NCBI RefSeq assembly: GCF_002305895.1
Contig: NZ_CP022203.1
Location: 6,544,001 to 6,608,000 of the forward strand
Length of the DNA stretch: 64,000 nucleotides
DNA from: Corallococcus macrosporus DSM 14697
GTDB taxonomy: Bacteria > Myxococcota > Myxococcia > Myxococcales > Myxococcaceae
Reading direction: 5' to 3'
Positions 19,769 to 28,844 of this stretch are shown in pieces; positions within the stretch are counted from its first letter, which is position 1, and the number at the start of each line of letters is the position of its first letter. Below the pieces are notes generated by a model that was given only the letters and a program-made list of their open reading frames with translations, was not told the origin of the DNA and did not search any database. A program made the translations under genes and the position numbers.

Positions 19769-21505
19769 TCACGCGGTGCGTCGGAGCCGGCCACGGGGGC
19801 TCCCCTCCGGTCCTGACTCCCGCCGGGAGCGGGTTCCCAACGCCCGGTGGGCCGAACGCACCAGGGCCTCCGCCGCGCCCAGGGCCTCCCGCGTCACCTC
19901 CACGCCCGACATCATCCGCGCCAGCTCCCGGGTCCTTTCCGCCCCAGCCTCCAGCACGACGACCTCCGACACGGTGCGCTCGCCCTTGAGGCCCTTGCGG
20001 ATGAGCAGGTGCGCGTCCGCGTAGGCCGCCACCTGCGGCAGGTGGGTGATGCAGAGCACCTGACGGTGGCTGCTCACGTCCTTGATCATCCGCCCCACCA
20101 CGTCCGCGATGGCGCCGCTGACGCCGGCGTCCGCCTCGTCCAGGATGTAACACCCGCCCCCGTCGCTGTCGGCCAGGGCCTTCTTGAGCGCCAGCAGCAG
20201 CCGGCTCGCCTCGCCGCCGGAGGCCACCTTCGCCAGGGCGCGCGGCGGCTCACCGGGGTTGGCGCTGAAGAAGAACTCCACGTCATCCGCGCCGTCCGGG
20301 CGCAGGTGCTCCGTCGGCGTCACCCGGACCTCGAAGGCCGCCTTGCCCATGGCGAGCTGGCCCAGGCCCTCGCGCACCAGGGCGGAGAACGCCACCGCGC
20401 TGGCCGTGCGCGCCCGCGTCAGCGCCGCGGCCGCCTTCCGGGCGCGCTCCTCCACCTTGCGGCGCTCGGCGGCCAGCTCCTCCAGGATTTCCTTCCGGTT
20501 CTCCAGCGTGCCCAGCTCCACCTCGAGTTCGCCCCGCTTCTTCAAGAGGCCCTCCAGGTGCGTGCCGTGCTTGCGGCACAGGCGCTTGAGCGCGTCCAGC
20601 CGCTCCTCCACGTCCGCCAGCCGCGAGGGGTCCGACTCCAGCCCCTCCACGTACCGGTTGAGCCCGCGCTGCGCCTCCTCCAGCTCCGACAGCGCGGCGC
20701 TCAGCGCCTGCGCCACCGGCGCCAGCGAGGCGTCACACTTCACCGACTCGTGCAGCAGCCCCAGGGCACGCCCCACCGTCTCCACGGCGGACTGCTCCTC
20801 ACCGGCCACCAGCAGCTCCGCCTCCGAGGCGTGGCGCTTGAGCTTCTCCGCGCTGCCCAGCCGCTTGCGCTCCGCGTCCAGCCGCGCGTCCTCGCCGGCC
20901 TCCGGGTCCAGCCGCGTGATTTCATCCAGCTGGAAGCGCAGGAACTCTGCGCGCTCGCGCACCTTCGCCTCGTCCCCGCCCAGCGCCTCCATGCGCGCGT
21001 CCACCTCGCGCAGGCCGGTGTACTCGCGGAAGAACGCCGCCAGCACCTCCTCCAGGTTGCCGTACCTGTCCAGCAGCACCCGGTGCAGCCCTGAGTCGAA
21101 GAGGCTGACGTGCTCGTGCTGGCCGGCGATGTCCACCGCCCCGCGCGTGAGCTTGCCCAGCACGCCCACCGTCACCAGCGAGCCGTTGACGTAGGCCTTG
21201 CCCCGCCCGGTGCGTCCCAGCACCCGGCGCACCAGCACCTCTTCCCCGAGGTCCGGCAACCCCAGCTCCTCCAGCCGGGCCTCCAGCGCCGGGGTGCGCG
21301 CGAAGACGCCCTCCACGGACGCCTCGTCACAACCGGCGCGAATGACATCCGCGTCGGCGCGCCCTCCGAGCAAAAGGCCCAGTGCATCCACGAGGATGGA
21401 CTTGCCCGCACCTGTCTCACCCGTGAGGACGGTGAGGCCGGCTCCGAACGCCACCTCCACCTCCTCGATCACCGCCACGTTCGAAATCCGCAGACCCAGC
21501 AGCAC
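19769..21505 (-). CDS. recN: DNA repair protein RecN
   Basis: A 578-residue SMC-like ATPase acting in double-strand break repair. Key motifs: LRISNVAVIEEVEVAF at the N-terminus, Walker A TGETGAGKSILVDAL, RRVLGRTGRGKAYVNG, the DIAGQHEHVSL segment typical of RecN, a central coiled-coil region, the ABC signature VASGGEASRLLLAL, Walker B YILDEADAGVSGAIAD and ITHLPQVAAYADAHL. Length is normal for the family (about 550-580). The start is GTG 21505. The PP2C phosphatase gene follows closely on the same strand. In many bacteria recN is SOS-controlled; I did not see a clear LexA-type site in the 145-base upstream gap. Confidence 0.96.
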   Translation of the reverse strand: MLLGLRISNVAVIEEVEVAFGAGLTVLTGETGAGKSILVDALGLLLGGRADADVIRAGCDEASVEGVFARTPALEARLEELGLPDLGEEVLVRRVLGRTGRGKAYVNGSLVTVGVLGKLTRGAVDIAGQHEHVSLFDSGLHRVLLDRYGNLEEVLAAFFREYTGLREVDARMEALGGDEAKVRERAEFLRFQLDEITRLDPEAGEDARLDAERKRLGSAEKLKRHASEAELLVAGEEQSAVETVGRALGLLHESVKCDASLAPVAQALSAALSELEEAQRGLNRYVEGLESDPSRLADVEERLDALKRLCRKHGTHLEGLLKKRGELEVELGTLENRKEILEELAAERRKVEERARKAAAALTRARTASAVAFSALVREGLGQLAMGKAAFEVRVTPTEHLRPDGADDVEFFFSANPGEPPRALAKVASGGEASRLLLALKKALADSDGGGCYILDEADAGVSGAIADVVGRMIKDVSSHRQVLCITHLPQVAAYADAHLLIRKGLKGERTVSEVVVLEAGAERTRELARMMSGVEVTREALGAAEALVRSAHRALGTRSRRESGPEGSPRGRLRRTA

Positions 21506-21605
21506 GCGCGCCCTCCAATGTCCGTACGACGGCTCGGGTACCTGAACACCCTAGCAGGTCCGACTGACACTGCACAGGCGTTCGGGTTGAGCGCACGGAT
21601 GGCGG

Positions 21606-21645
21606 GCGGGAGGGGAAGGGGCCTCGTCGGGCCCCCAACCTCCCA
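21606..21645 (-). terminator. Hairpin after the SNF2 helicase gene
   Basis: GGGGCC (21618-21623) pairs with GGCCCC (21630-21635), and the flanking GGGAGG and CCTCCC can extend the stem imperfectly. It begins a few bases past the helicase stop on the minus strand and before recN. Confidence 0.5.
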
Positions 21646-21650
21646 AGTCC

Positions 21651-24600
21651 TCAGATTTCCGTGAAAAGCTCCTGGATGTCCTGCTCCGTGAGCGTCCGGC
21701 CCAGCTCGTCGGTGTCTCCGCCCAGCACGCCAGCAGCCAGCTCCCGCTTGCGGCGCTGGAGGGCCAGGATCTTCTCCTCCACGGTGCCGCGGGTAATCAG
21801 CTTGTAGCTGATGACGGCGCGCGTCTGCCCGATGCGGTGCGTCCGGTCCGTGGCCTGGTCCTCCACGGCGGGGTTCCACCACGGGTCGAAGTGGATGACG
21901 TAGTCGGCCGCGGTGAGGTTCAAGCCGGTGCCGCCCGCCTTGAGGGAGATGAAGAAGAGCGGCGGGCCGTCCGGGTTGTTGTACTCGTCCACCTTCCCCA
22001 TGCGGTCCTTGGTGCGGCCGTCCAGGTAGAGGTAGCGCAGGCCCTTCTTGTCCGCCTCCTGCTTCAGCAGCTCCAGCATCTCCGTGAACTGGCTGAACAC
22101 GAGCGCGCGGTGGCCTTCCGCCACCAGGTCCTCCACCAACTGGAGGAAGCGCTCCACCTTCGCGCTGGGCGGCATCAGCGTGCCGGGCGGCAGCTTGAGC
22201 AGGCGCGGGTCGCAGCACACCTGACGCAGGCGCATCAGCGCGGCAAGAATCGACACGCGGCTGCGCTTGAAGCCGACCTTCTCGATGCTCTCGTGCACCT
22301 TGCGGCGGCTCTCGTCCAGCACCTCGCGGTAGAGCGCGGCCTGACCGGGCTCCATCTCGCACCAGGCGACGCTCTCCGTCTTCGGCGGCAGGTCCTTGGC
22401 CACCTCCGTCTTCAAGCGACGCAGGATGAAGGGCTGGATGCGGCGGCGCAGCCGGTCCTTCGCGGTGTTGTCGTTGGCCACCTGGATGGGCTGCTCGTAG
22501 CGGTCCCCGAAGCCATCCGCGCTGCCGAGGAAGCCCGGCATCAGGAAGTCGAAGATGCTCCAGAGCTCCGACAGGCGGTTCTCCAGGGGCGTACCGGTGA
22601 GCGCCAGCCGCGTCTCGCTGGGGAGCGCCTTGCACGCCTGCGCGGTGGCGCTGCCCGCGTTCTTGATGTTCTGCGCCTCGTCCAGAATGATGTAGCGGAA
22701 GCCCACCTGGGAGAGCTGGTCCAAGTCCCGGCGGACCAGCGCGTAGGACGTGAGGACCAGGTCCGTGTCCTTCAGGTCCTCGGCCCGCTCCTTGCGGTCC
22801 TGACCGTGCCACACCATCGTCTTGAGGCCCGGCGTGAAGCGCTCGGCCTCGCGCTCCCAGTTGGCCAGCACGCTGGTGGGCGCCACCACGAGCGACGGCT
22901 TGCGCCCCTCGTCGTTGGCCACCTTCTGCATCAGGCTGAGCGACTGGATGGTCTTCCCCAGACCCATGTCGTCCGCGAGGATGCCGGACAGGCCGTGGCG
23001 GCGCAGGAACCAGAGCCAGGACAGGCCCGCCTCCTGGTAGTGGCGCAGCGTGGCCTGGAGTCCGTCGGGGACGCCCACCTTCGGCACGCCCGCCGTCTCG
23101 CGCAGCTCCATCATCGCCTGGCGCGCCTTGGCCTCCACCTCGGTGAACTCACCCAGGTCCGCCAGCAGGTCCAACGCAACGGCCTGGTGCAGCGGCAGCC
23201 GCGTGCGCGAGCGGCCCGGCAACGCGCCGGCCTCTTCCAGCAGGTCCGCCACGCGCTTGATTTCGACGGGGTCCGCCTCCGCGAACGTCCCGTCCTTCAG
23301 GGGGACGAAGCGGCGGCCGGAGTCCAGCCACATGCGCACCGCGCCCAGGTCCACGGCCTGGTCATCGGTGATGAACTCGGCGTCCAGGTCGAACCACTGC
23401 ACGCCGCTCATGCCCACGCGGATGCGCGGCTTGAGCTTGGGACGCAGGCGCACCTTGGGGGCCTGCACGCCATAGCGCTCCCACTCCTCGGGCAGCGAGG
23501 CCAGCCCCCGGGCCCAGAACTCCAGGGCCGTATCGCTCGAGGCCTCGAAGGTCTGCCCCTGCGGCTCGAAGCGCAGGCCCAGGTCCAGCAGCAGCTTGCC
23601 CGCGCCGCGCTCCAGCTCCTCGCGCCGGCGGTACAGCTTGCGGCTGTCCCCCCCCACGCCGCTGGCGTAGCCCAGGTGCGTAGCCGTGGGAGACACCGGC
23701 ACCGTCGTCTGGCCGTACCTGGCGGCGAGCTGCACCTTCACGCGCTCGGGGTTGCCCTCCAGCGTGAGCATGAAGCGCGGCTCCACGGCCTCGTCCACGT
23801 CGATGTCGTCCGCCTTCAGCGCCATGCGGAAGCGCGGCAGGTGGGCGGCGAAGAAGGTCAGCACCCGGTCGAGCTGCCCCGTGGGGAAGGACATGCTCGG
23901 CTCGAGCAGCCACTTGCGCAGCAGGCGCGGCGGGAAGTCCGGCTCCACCGGGTGCAGGTTCTGCGCCTGGATGACCCAGGTGCGCCGGCCCGACAGGAGG
24001 ATGACGTCCTTGAGCGCGTAGCTCGCGTTGTCCGGGAAGAGCAGCTCGATGCGCGCGGTGGCGCCGTCCGGGCGGGACTCCAGATGAATCTGGGGCCGCA
24101 CCGGCACCTCGGTGTTGATGAGCGCCGTGCCACGGTAGATGACGCGGCGGTGGCGCAGGAGCTCCAGCGCCTCGCTCAGCTCCTCGTCGGACAGGACGAG
24201 GCGTGAGTCGTAGCGGTGCTCATGGCGCGACAGCAGCATGAAGACGCGCTCGTCGGCCGGGGAGATGCGCCCCCCGGTCTGCAGCAGGCGCTTGACGTGG
24301 ATGGGGCCCTTCGTCTGCGCGTCCTGCCGACGCACGTCGACAATCCACTGCCGGATGCTCCCGTTCCCCGTGCTGGCGGCCGTCAACCGGTAGAAGAATT
24401 CGTAGTCGGGCTGAGAAGACAGACCGAGCCAGCTCTCCACCTTGGCCAGGGCCGGGAGGCTGACCGGGTCGCCGCTCGACGACACCGGCTCCACATGGGG
24501 CTCGTCGTCGGCGACGGGCTCCTTCGAGCCGGGCGCGGCGGCGACGGGCTCCGCGGCGGGGGCCGGACGGGGCGCCGGCGGGCCCGGCGGACGGAAGCGC

Positions 24601-25028
24601 GCGGCGTAGATGAGCGCCGCGGCCACCACGTGCTTGCAGTGGGGGCCCTGGACGTTCCATGACGCGCACGTACACGTCGACGTGGCTCGGCCGTTCCCCA
24701 GGTGCAGGGCCGTCTGATACCGCTCACCGGACGAACCGGCGACCTGGGCGCTGATGCGGTCCCCTTCACGGTTGAGGCCGAAGACGCGGCGTGACTCCGC
24801 CACCTCTCGCCCCTGCTTGAAGGTCGTGGGTTGGACTTCGGCCTTCAGGGCACGGAGCCACTGGGTGTCCTGAGGCGGGAGGATCTCTCGAATATCGGCG
24901 GTGGATTGCACGGCTGGCACAGGCCCCAGGCTCCAAATCGCCGGGGAACCCGTTGAACTACCACAGCAACGAGGCTCCCGGTCGCGGGAAAAATCAATGC
25001 GTCCGCCAGCAGAACCCGCCGCTGGCAT
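21651..25028 (-). CDS. SWIM-domain SNF2-family helicase/ATPase
   Basis: About 1125 residues. Near residue 120 is a SWIM zinc finger ([18 protein letters not shown], pattern CxC...CxH), followed by a Pro/Ala linker and about 450 residues of the helicase-associated region common in bacterial SNF2 proteins. The motor follows: motif [28 protein letters not shown], the Walker B-type [22 protein letters not shown], then the C-lobe with [45 protein letters not shown] and [14 protein letters not shown]. Such proteins translocate on double-stranded DNA and remodel protein-DNA complexes. The start is uncertain: ATG 25028 gives the longest form, but GTG 24920, with GGAG ten bases upstream, also fits. 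Confidence 0.88.
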   Translation of the reverse strand: MPAAGSAGGRIDFSRDREPRCCGSSTGSPAIWSLGPVPAVQSTADIREILPPQDTQWLRALKAEVQPTTFKQGREVAESRRVFGLNREGDRISAQVAGSSGERYQTALHLGNGRATSTCTCASWNVQGPHCKHVVAAALIYAARFRPPGPPAPRPAPAAEPVAAAPGSKEPVADDEPHVEPVSSSGDPVSLPALAKVESWLGLSSQPDYEFFYRLTAASTGNGSIRQWIVDVRRQDAQTKGPIHVKRLLQTGGRISPADERVFMLLSRHEHRYDSRLVLSDEELSEALELLRHRRVIYRGTALINTEVPVRPQIHLESRPDGATARIELLFPDNASYALKDVILLSGRRTWVIQAQNLHPVEPDFPPRLLRKWLLEPSMSFPTGQLDRVLTFFAAHLPRFRMALKADDIDVDEAVEPRFMLTLEGNPERVKVQLAARYGQTTVPVSPTATHLGYASGVGGDSRKLYRRREELERGAGKLLLDLGLRFEPQGQTFEASSDTALEFWARGLASLPEEWERYGVQAPKVRLRPKLKPRIRVGMSGVQWFDLDAEFITDDQAVDLGAVRMWLDSGRRFVPLKDGTFAEADPVEIKRVADLLEEAGALPGRSRTRLPLHQAVALDLLADLGEFTEVEAKARQAMMELRETAGVPKVGVPDGLQATLRHYQEAGLSWLWFLRRHGLSGILADDMGLGKTIQSLSLMQKVANDEGRKPSLVVAPTSVLANWEREAERFTPGLKTMVWHGQDRKERAEDLKDTDLVLTSYALVRRDLDQLSQVGFRYIILDEAQNIKNAGSATAQACKALPSETRLALTGTPLENRLSELWSIFDFLMPGFLGSADGFGDRYEQPIQVANDNTAKDRLRRRIQPFILRRLKTEVAKDLPPKTESVAWCEMEPGQAALYREVLDESRRKVHESIEKVGFKRSRVSILAALMRLRQVCCDPRLLKLPPGTLMPPSAKVERFLQLVEDLVAEGHRALVFSQFTEMLELLKQEADKKGLRYLYLDGRTKDRMGKVDEYNNPDGPPLFFISLKAGGTGLNLTAADYVIHFDPWWNPAVEDQATDRTHRIGQTRAVISYKLITRGTVEEKILALQRRKRELAAGVLGGDTDELGRTLTEQDIQELFTEI

Positions 25029-25264
25029 CAAGCTGTGAGAGCATCAACCCCCGCCATGGCCCGGACCGTCCGCTTTCGCGTCTCCGAACCCCGCCTGCTC
25101 CTCGGGAGGACAGCCTGTCCGGCGGGGCCTCCGGGTGGCGGTTGCCCCCGGCGGCCGGAGGGACGTCGCCGCCGCGACAAAGCAGGCAGCGGGCCAGGCC
25201 CCAGGCCACCTGTCCCTCCCCTCCAGAAGCCCCTGGCCCTTCCTCCACCTCCGGAGCGCCGCCC

Positions 25265-25819
25265 ATGAATGCACCTGTCCCGAGTCTGACCGACACCACC
25301 CTCGTCGAGGACCTGAAGGCCCGGCTCCGCGACGTGCCGGACTTCCCCAAGCCCGGCATCGTCTTCAAGGACATCACCCCCGTGCTGGCGGACCCCCGCC
25401 TCTTCGGCCGGGTCATCACCGCCATGTCGGCGCCCTTCAGGGGGCAGCACGTGACGAAGGTGGTGGGCGTGGAGGCCCGGGGCTTCCTGCTGGGCGCCCC
25501 CATGGCCCTGGCGCTCAACGCGGGCTTCGTGCCCGCGCGCAAGCCCGGGAAGCTGCCGCACCGCTCGGTGGTGGAGCGCTACTCGCTGGAGTACGGCTCC
25601 GACGGCGTGGAGATGCACGAGGACGCCATCCTCCAGGGGGAGCGCGTGCTCATCGTGGATGACGTGCTGGCCACGGGAGGCACGGCGGAGGCCACCGCGA
25701 AGCTGGTGTCCCGGCTCGGCGGCGAGCTGGTGGGCTTCAGCTTCCTCCTCAGCCTGGACTTCCTCGAAGGCCCCAACCGCCTGGGCCGCGAGCGGGTGAC
25801 GACGCTGCTGACCTTCTGA
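25265..25819 (+). CDS. apt: Adenine phosphoribosyltransferase
   Basis: A 184-residue purine salvage enzyme converting adenine and PRPP to AMP. The N-terminal [25 protein letters not shown] is diagnostic for Apt, followed by [17 protein letters not shown], the flexible-loop region [20 protein letters not shown] and the PRPP-binding [18 protein letters not shown]. Length equals that of E. coli Apt (183). ATG 25265 immediately precedes the conserved region. It is divergent from the SNF2 helicase gene, and the 236 bases between them contain only a Pro/Arg-rich spurious frame. Confidence 0.97.
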   Translation: MNAPVPSLTDTTLVEDLKARLRDVPDFPKPGIVFKDITPVLADPRLFGRVITAMSAPFRGQHVTKVVGVEARGFLLGAPMALALNAGFVPARKPGKLPHRSVVERYSLEYGSDGVEMHEDAILQGERVLIVDDVLATGGTAEATAKLVSRLGGELVGFSFLLSLDFLEGPNRLGRERVTTLLTF

Positions 25820-25843
25820 GCGGCGCGCGCTCGAGACAACGAA

Positions 25844-25870
25844 GCGCTCCGGAGACCTCCACCGGAGCGC
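25844..25870. terminator. Bidirectional hairpin after apt
   Basis: Perfect 9-bp arms GCGCTCCGG (25844-25852) and CCGGAGCGC (25862-25870) lie between apt and the convergent small lipoprotein gene, 25 bases after the apt stop. Confidence 0.55.
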
Positions 25871-25885
25871 GACGCGGCGCGGGGG

Positions 25886-26227
25886 CTACGGCACGGGCGG
25901 GGGGATGAGCGGCGTGCAGCCCAGGTACGCCGGCATGCAGTACGGGAGGTTCGGCCCGGGGCAGCACACCTGCGAGCTCCCACACGTCCCGCTCGAGGAG
26001 CACTTGGGGCGGCAGGGCGCCGAGGTCTGGTTCCGGTATTCATAGACGCAGGTGCCGCCGTTGCCACAGAGAGAACCCGAGGGTGCCCCCGGCAGACACA
26101 GGCTGATGGCGCGCTCCTGAACGCCCAGGTCCTCGGAAACAGCGGCCTCCAGCTCCGTCCCGCCGCAGCCCGCGAGCAGCACGGCGACCGCCAGCACACA
26201 GCTTCCCATCAGCGACTTCAGTGGCAT
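25886..26227 (-). CDS. Small cysteine-rich lipoprotein
   Basis: A 113-residue exported protein with the lipobox VLLAGC at about residues 16-21. The mature part carries a dozen further cysteines in short spacings (for example SGSLCGNGGTCVYEY, RPKCSSSGTCGSSQVCC), which suggests a small disulfide-stabilised module of EGF-like or knottin-like character. Pattern CxNGGTC is reminiscent of EGF-like repeats. ATG 26227 has AGGAGA seven bases upstream. Myxobacteria encode many such proteins; no function can be assigned. It is divergent from the Hod-like gene. Confidence 0.75.
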   Translation of the reverse strand: MPLKSLMGSCVLAVAVLLAGCGGTELEAAVSEDLGVQERAISLCLPGAPSGSLCGNGGTCVYEYRNQTSAPCRPKCSSSGTCGSSQVCCPGPNLPYCMPAYLGCTPLIPPPVP

Positions 26228-26414
26228 GTGAGTGTCTCCTGTCCTGGGGGAATCCCAGCGAACACACTCAGCATATCAAGCGAAACATGAATTAATTGAG
26301 AGCGGGGCTCCTCGCCCTGACGGTACGGCCCCTGCCGTGTTGCCTGCTGACATGCGGGCCGGGCCTGCGCACCCTCCGACGAGAACCAACCAACGCTTCC
26401 ACGGAGGGGACGAC

Positions 26415-27245
26415 ATGCCGGAAGTACACACCCGCGGCGGCGCCCGCATCCGCTACGACGACGTGGGCCAGGGCGAGCCCGCACTCCTTTTTCTCCCCGG
26501 CTGGTGCACCACCCGGGCGAGCTTCCAGAAGCTGCTTCCCCGCTGCTCCGCCTTCCGGCGCGTCCTGTCCGTGGACCTCCGGGGACACGGCGAGTCCGAA
26601 GGCGGTGGCTCCGACTTCGACAGCACCGCGGTGCTGGAGGACCTGATTGCGGTCGTCGAGGCCAGCGGCGCCCGGCACATCGTCCCCGTGGCCATGTCCC
26701 ACGCGGGCTGGTGGGCGTTGGACCTGCGTCGGGCGCTGGGCCCCGCGCGCGTGCCGCGGATGGTCCTCCTGGACTGGATTGCCACCGAGCCCACGCCCAC
26801 CTTCCTTCATGCGGTGCGCGGGCTCCAGACGGAGCGCTGGAGCGAGGTGCGGGACACCCTGCTTCAAGGGTGGCTGAAGGGGCTCGACGACGCCTCCATC
26901 CGCCGCTTCGTGCGCGATGACATGGGCGCGTTCGACGAAGCCATGTGGGCCCGCGCCGGACGTGAGATTGAGGCGGCCTACGCCCGCGAGGGCTCACCGC
27001 TGCACGCCCTGGCCGCGCTGGAGCCCATGCCGCTCACGATGCACCTGTACGCGCGGCCCGAGTCACACGACTACCTGGCGGCGCAGGTGGACTTCGGCGT
27101 GGAGCACCCGGGCTTCCATGTGCTGAAGCTCCCCGCCACCAGCCACTTCCCCGCGCTGGAGGTGCCGGACATGGTGGCGGCGGGCATCGAGGCGCTCGTC
27201 TCCGCGCGGGAGGTCCCCATTCACGCGGGCGCCGTTCCGGCCTGA
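26415..27245 (+). CDS. Alpha/beta-hydrolase fold protein resembling cofactor-free quinolone 2,4-dioxygenase (Hod/Qdo)
   Basis: A 276-residue cytosolic protein with the alpha/beta-hydrolase core: oxyanion turn LFLPGW, VDLRGHGES, nucleophile elbow AMSHAGWW (Ser95), LLDW (Asp120) and SHFPAL (His244). The stretch from the elbow through VPRMVLLDW, GLDDASIRRF, AYAREGSPL to HPGFHVLKLPATSHFPALEVPD matches, segment by segment as I recall it, the Hod/Qdo dioxygenases, which cleave the heterocyclic ring of 3-hydroxy-4(1H)-quinolones with O2 and no metal or flavin. Trp30 and Trp153 also have Hod counterparts. The elbow has Ala where hydrolases usually have Gly. ATG 26415 follows GGAGGGG. An ordinary esterase remains possible. 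Confidence 0.72.
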   Translation: MPEVHTRGGARIRYDDVGQGEPALLFLPGWCTTRASFQKLLPRCSAFRRVLSVDLRGHGESEGGGSDFDSTAVLEDLIAVVEASGARHIVPVAMSHAGWWALDLRRALGPARVPRMVLLDWIATEPTPTFLHAVRGLQTERWSEVRDTLLQGWLKGLDDASIRRFVRDDMGAFDEAMWARAGREIEAAYAREGSPLHALAALEPMPLTMHLYARPESHDYLAAQVDFGVEHPGFHVLKLPATSHFPALEVPDMVAAGIEALVSAREVPIHAGAVPA

Positions 27246-27257
27246 GACGGCGCTGGG

Positions 27258-27950
27258 CTACCGCAGCCCCAGGGCTTCCTTCATGCCATCGGTGCGCTCC
27301 CGGGCGCGCCGCATGGCGATGCGGTTGAGCGCCGGGTCCGCGGGCATCGGCATCCACGCCAGATACCGGGCGCCCTGGCCGCCTTCCTTGAACTGCCCGC
27401 TCGCGACGACCATCGTCCGGTCCTGGAAGGCCTCCTCCCAGGGGGCGCACCCCGACATGGAGAACGTCTTCACGGTGTCGTCCGTCGCCCGCGTCCAGGC
27501 GATGCAGGGGTATTCGGAGCAGTCCAACGCCACCACGTCGAGCCCCATGCCGCATTCGCTGGCGGCGCGGAAGGCCACGCGCTCGAAGCCCTTGGGCGTG
27601 AAGGGCTCCGGCAGCTCCGGCGTGAAGGCGAGGGGCAGCTCGTCGGGCGCGGCGGCCGGCGCTGGCTCGCTTGTGGGGGGTGGCTCCGCCGGCACGTCGA
27701 GAGGCGCCGGGAGCCGGCGGAGCACGGTGGCTTCAGCCGGAGCCGCTGTCACCGGAGGTGGCCGCGTTGGCGCAGCGGCGGGAGGAGGCGCGGCGCGCGG
27801 TTCGGGCGGAGTGGCTGCGACAGCGGGAGGCGGGACGGCGCCCTCCCCTGACGGGACCTGCGAAGGCCCTGAATCGCCGCTGAACCAGACCCCGGCGGAA
27901 AAGGCCAGGGCCACGACGAGCCCCAGGAGCGCGAAACGAAGCAGCTTCAT
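27258..27950 (-). CDS. Exported Pro/Ala-rich protein of unknown function
   Basis: A 230-residue protein with an N-terminal membrane anchor or uncleaved signal (about residues 3-22), a disordered linker of Pro, Ala and Glu to about 100, and a compact C-terminal domain of about 115 residues. The last domain contains paired cysteines (SECGMGLDVVALDCSEYPC, MSGCAPWEE), implying disulfides in the periplasm. No family was recognised. ATG 27950 is preferred to GTG 27956 because GAGG lies seven bases upstream of the ATG. It ends 12 bases from the convergent Hod-like gene. Confidence 0.65.
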   Translation of the reverse strand: MKLLRFALLGLVVALAFSAGVWFSGDSGPSQVPSGEGAVPPPAVAATPPEPRAAPPPAAAPTRPPPVTAAPAEATVLRRLPAPLDVPAEPPPTSEPAPAAAPDELPLAFTPELPEPFTPKGFERVAFRAASECGMGLDVVALDCSEYPCIAWTRATDDTVKTFSMSGCAPWEEAFQDRTMVVASGQFKEGGQGARYLAWMPMPADPALNRIAMRRARERTDGMKEALGLR

Positions 27951-27959
27951 GACCACACC

Positions 27960-28116
27960 TCACTCATCGAGGATGAACTTCACGGGGTGCCCCGCCGCGC
28001 CGAAGTAGCCCGCGGGCACGCCATTGCCGGGCCCAGGTGGCTCCCGGCGCGCCCAGGTAAAGTCCCAACAGGAGTCCAGCCCCCACCACGGCTCGGCGGC
28101 GCGCGATTCGTGTCAT
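27960..28116 (-). pseudogene. Possible remnant of an exported protein gene
   Basis: An ATG at 28116 opens a signal-peptide-like sequence (MTRIARRRAVVGAGLLLGLY). In a different frame the downstream part reads GNGVPAGYFGAAGHPVKFILDE and stops at 27960-27962, just before the next gene. The end resembles the PRKFILEE ending of the M23 peptidase in this window. A small frameshift or larger deletion in a once intact gene would explain both pieces, but a chance arrangement is not excluded. Confidence 0.3.
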
Positions 28117-28196
28117 GCGCGCCACGCTAGCAGCGCCCCGGCCCCCTTCCACATCCAGGCCTGGGCGCCCGTGCGATTGACGCCGGGGCCGCCCCT

Positions 28197-28226
28197 GTTT
28201 ATAAGTTGGTCAAACAACCAATAAAC
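28197..28226. promoter_or_regulatory. Palindromic operator candidate for the TetR regulator
   Basis: A 30-bp imperfect palindrome in which 11 of 15 base pairs are symmetric; the outer half-sites are GTTTAT and ATAAAC and the inner ones GTTG and CAAC. It ends six bases before the tetR start and is strikingly AT-rich for this genome. Position and symmetry suit autoregulation by the adjacent TetR protein. Confidence 0.55.
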
Positions 28227-28232
28227 ACGCCC

Positions 28233-28844
28233 ATGCCCCGTCCATCCAACACCGAGGAGCGCCGTCAGCAGATTGTCGCGGGCCTGCTGAAGGTCATGTC
28301 GGAGCGCGGCTACGAGCGCGCCTCCGTGGGCGAAATCGCGAAGGCGGCGGGGTTGAGCCCGGGGCTGGTGCACTACCACTTCAGTGGCAAGCAGGAGATT
28401 CTCCTCACGCTGGTGGAGCAGCTCGCGGCGCGGGCGCGCCAGCGGGTGGCGGCGCGGCTCGACCGGGTGAAGGGCGAGGACGCCGCCCGGGCCCGGGTCG
28501 ACGCGTTCGTGGAAGCCTTCCTCGCCACGGGTGATGACGCGGCCCCGGCGGCCGTCTCAAGCTGGGTCACCATCAGCGCGGAGGCCATCCGCCAGCCCGA
28601 GGTCCAGGCCATCTACGAGCAGGTGGTGCGCGCCGACCTGGAGCACCTGACGTCGCTCGTCGCCGCCGTGGTGGGAAAGCGCAGGGCGCCCTCGCTGGCG
28701 GCCGGCCTGTTCGCCGCCGTGCAGGGCTACTTCGTGCTCTCCGCCAGCGTCCCGGGGCTCGTTCCCCCGGGCTCCGCCGCCAGCACGGTGAAGCGCATGG
28801 CCGCGGGGCTGCTGGCGCCGGCCAGCGCGAAGGAGGACGCATGA
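28233..28844 (+). CDS. TetR family transcriptional regulator
   Basis: A 203-residue repressor-type protein. The N-terminal helix-turn-helix is clear: RRQQIVAGLLKVMSERGYERASVGEIAKAAG followed by LSPGLVHYHFSGKQEILL, the hallmark YHF at the end of the recognition helix. The C-terminal ligand-binding domain contains a mid-domain WVTISAEAIRQPEVQAIYEQV stretch seen in BetI-like members. It overlaps the following permease gene by four bases (ATGA), so it probably controls the permease-coaD-hydrolase operon. A palindrome just upstream is the likely binding site. Ligand unknown. Confidence 0.9.
   Translation: MPRPSNTEERRQQIVAGLLKVMSERGYERASVGEIAKAAGLSPGLVHYHFSGKQEILLTLVEQLAARARQRVAARLDRVKGEDAARARVDAFVEAFLATGDDAAPAAVSSWVTISAEAIRQPEVQAIYEQVVRADLEHLTSLVAAVVGKRRAPSLAAGLFAAVQGYFVLSASVPGLVPPGSAASTVKRMAAGLLAPASAKEDA

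Noticed and set aside
21506-21650. A LexA/SOS box before recN
   Set aside because: No recognisable LexA-type palindrome was found in the gap.
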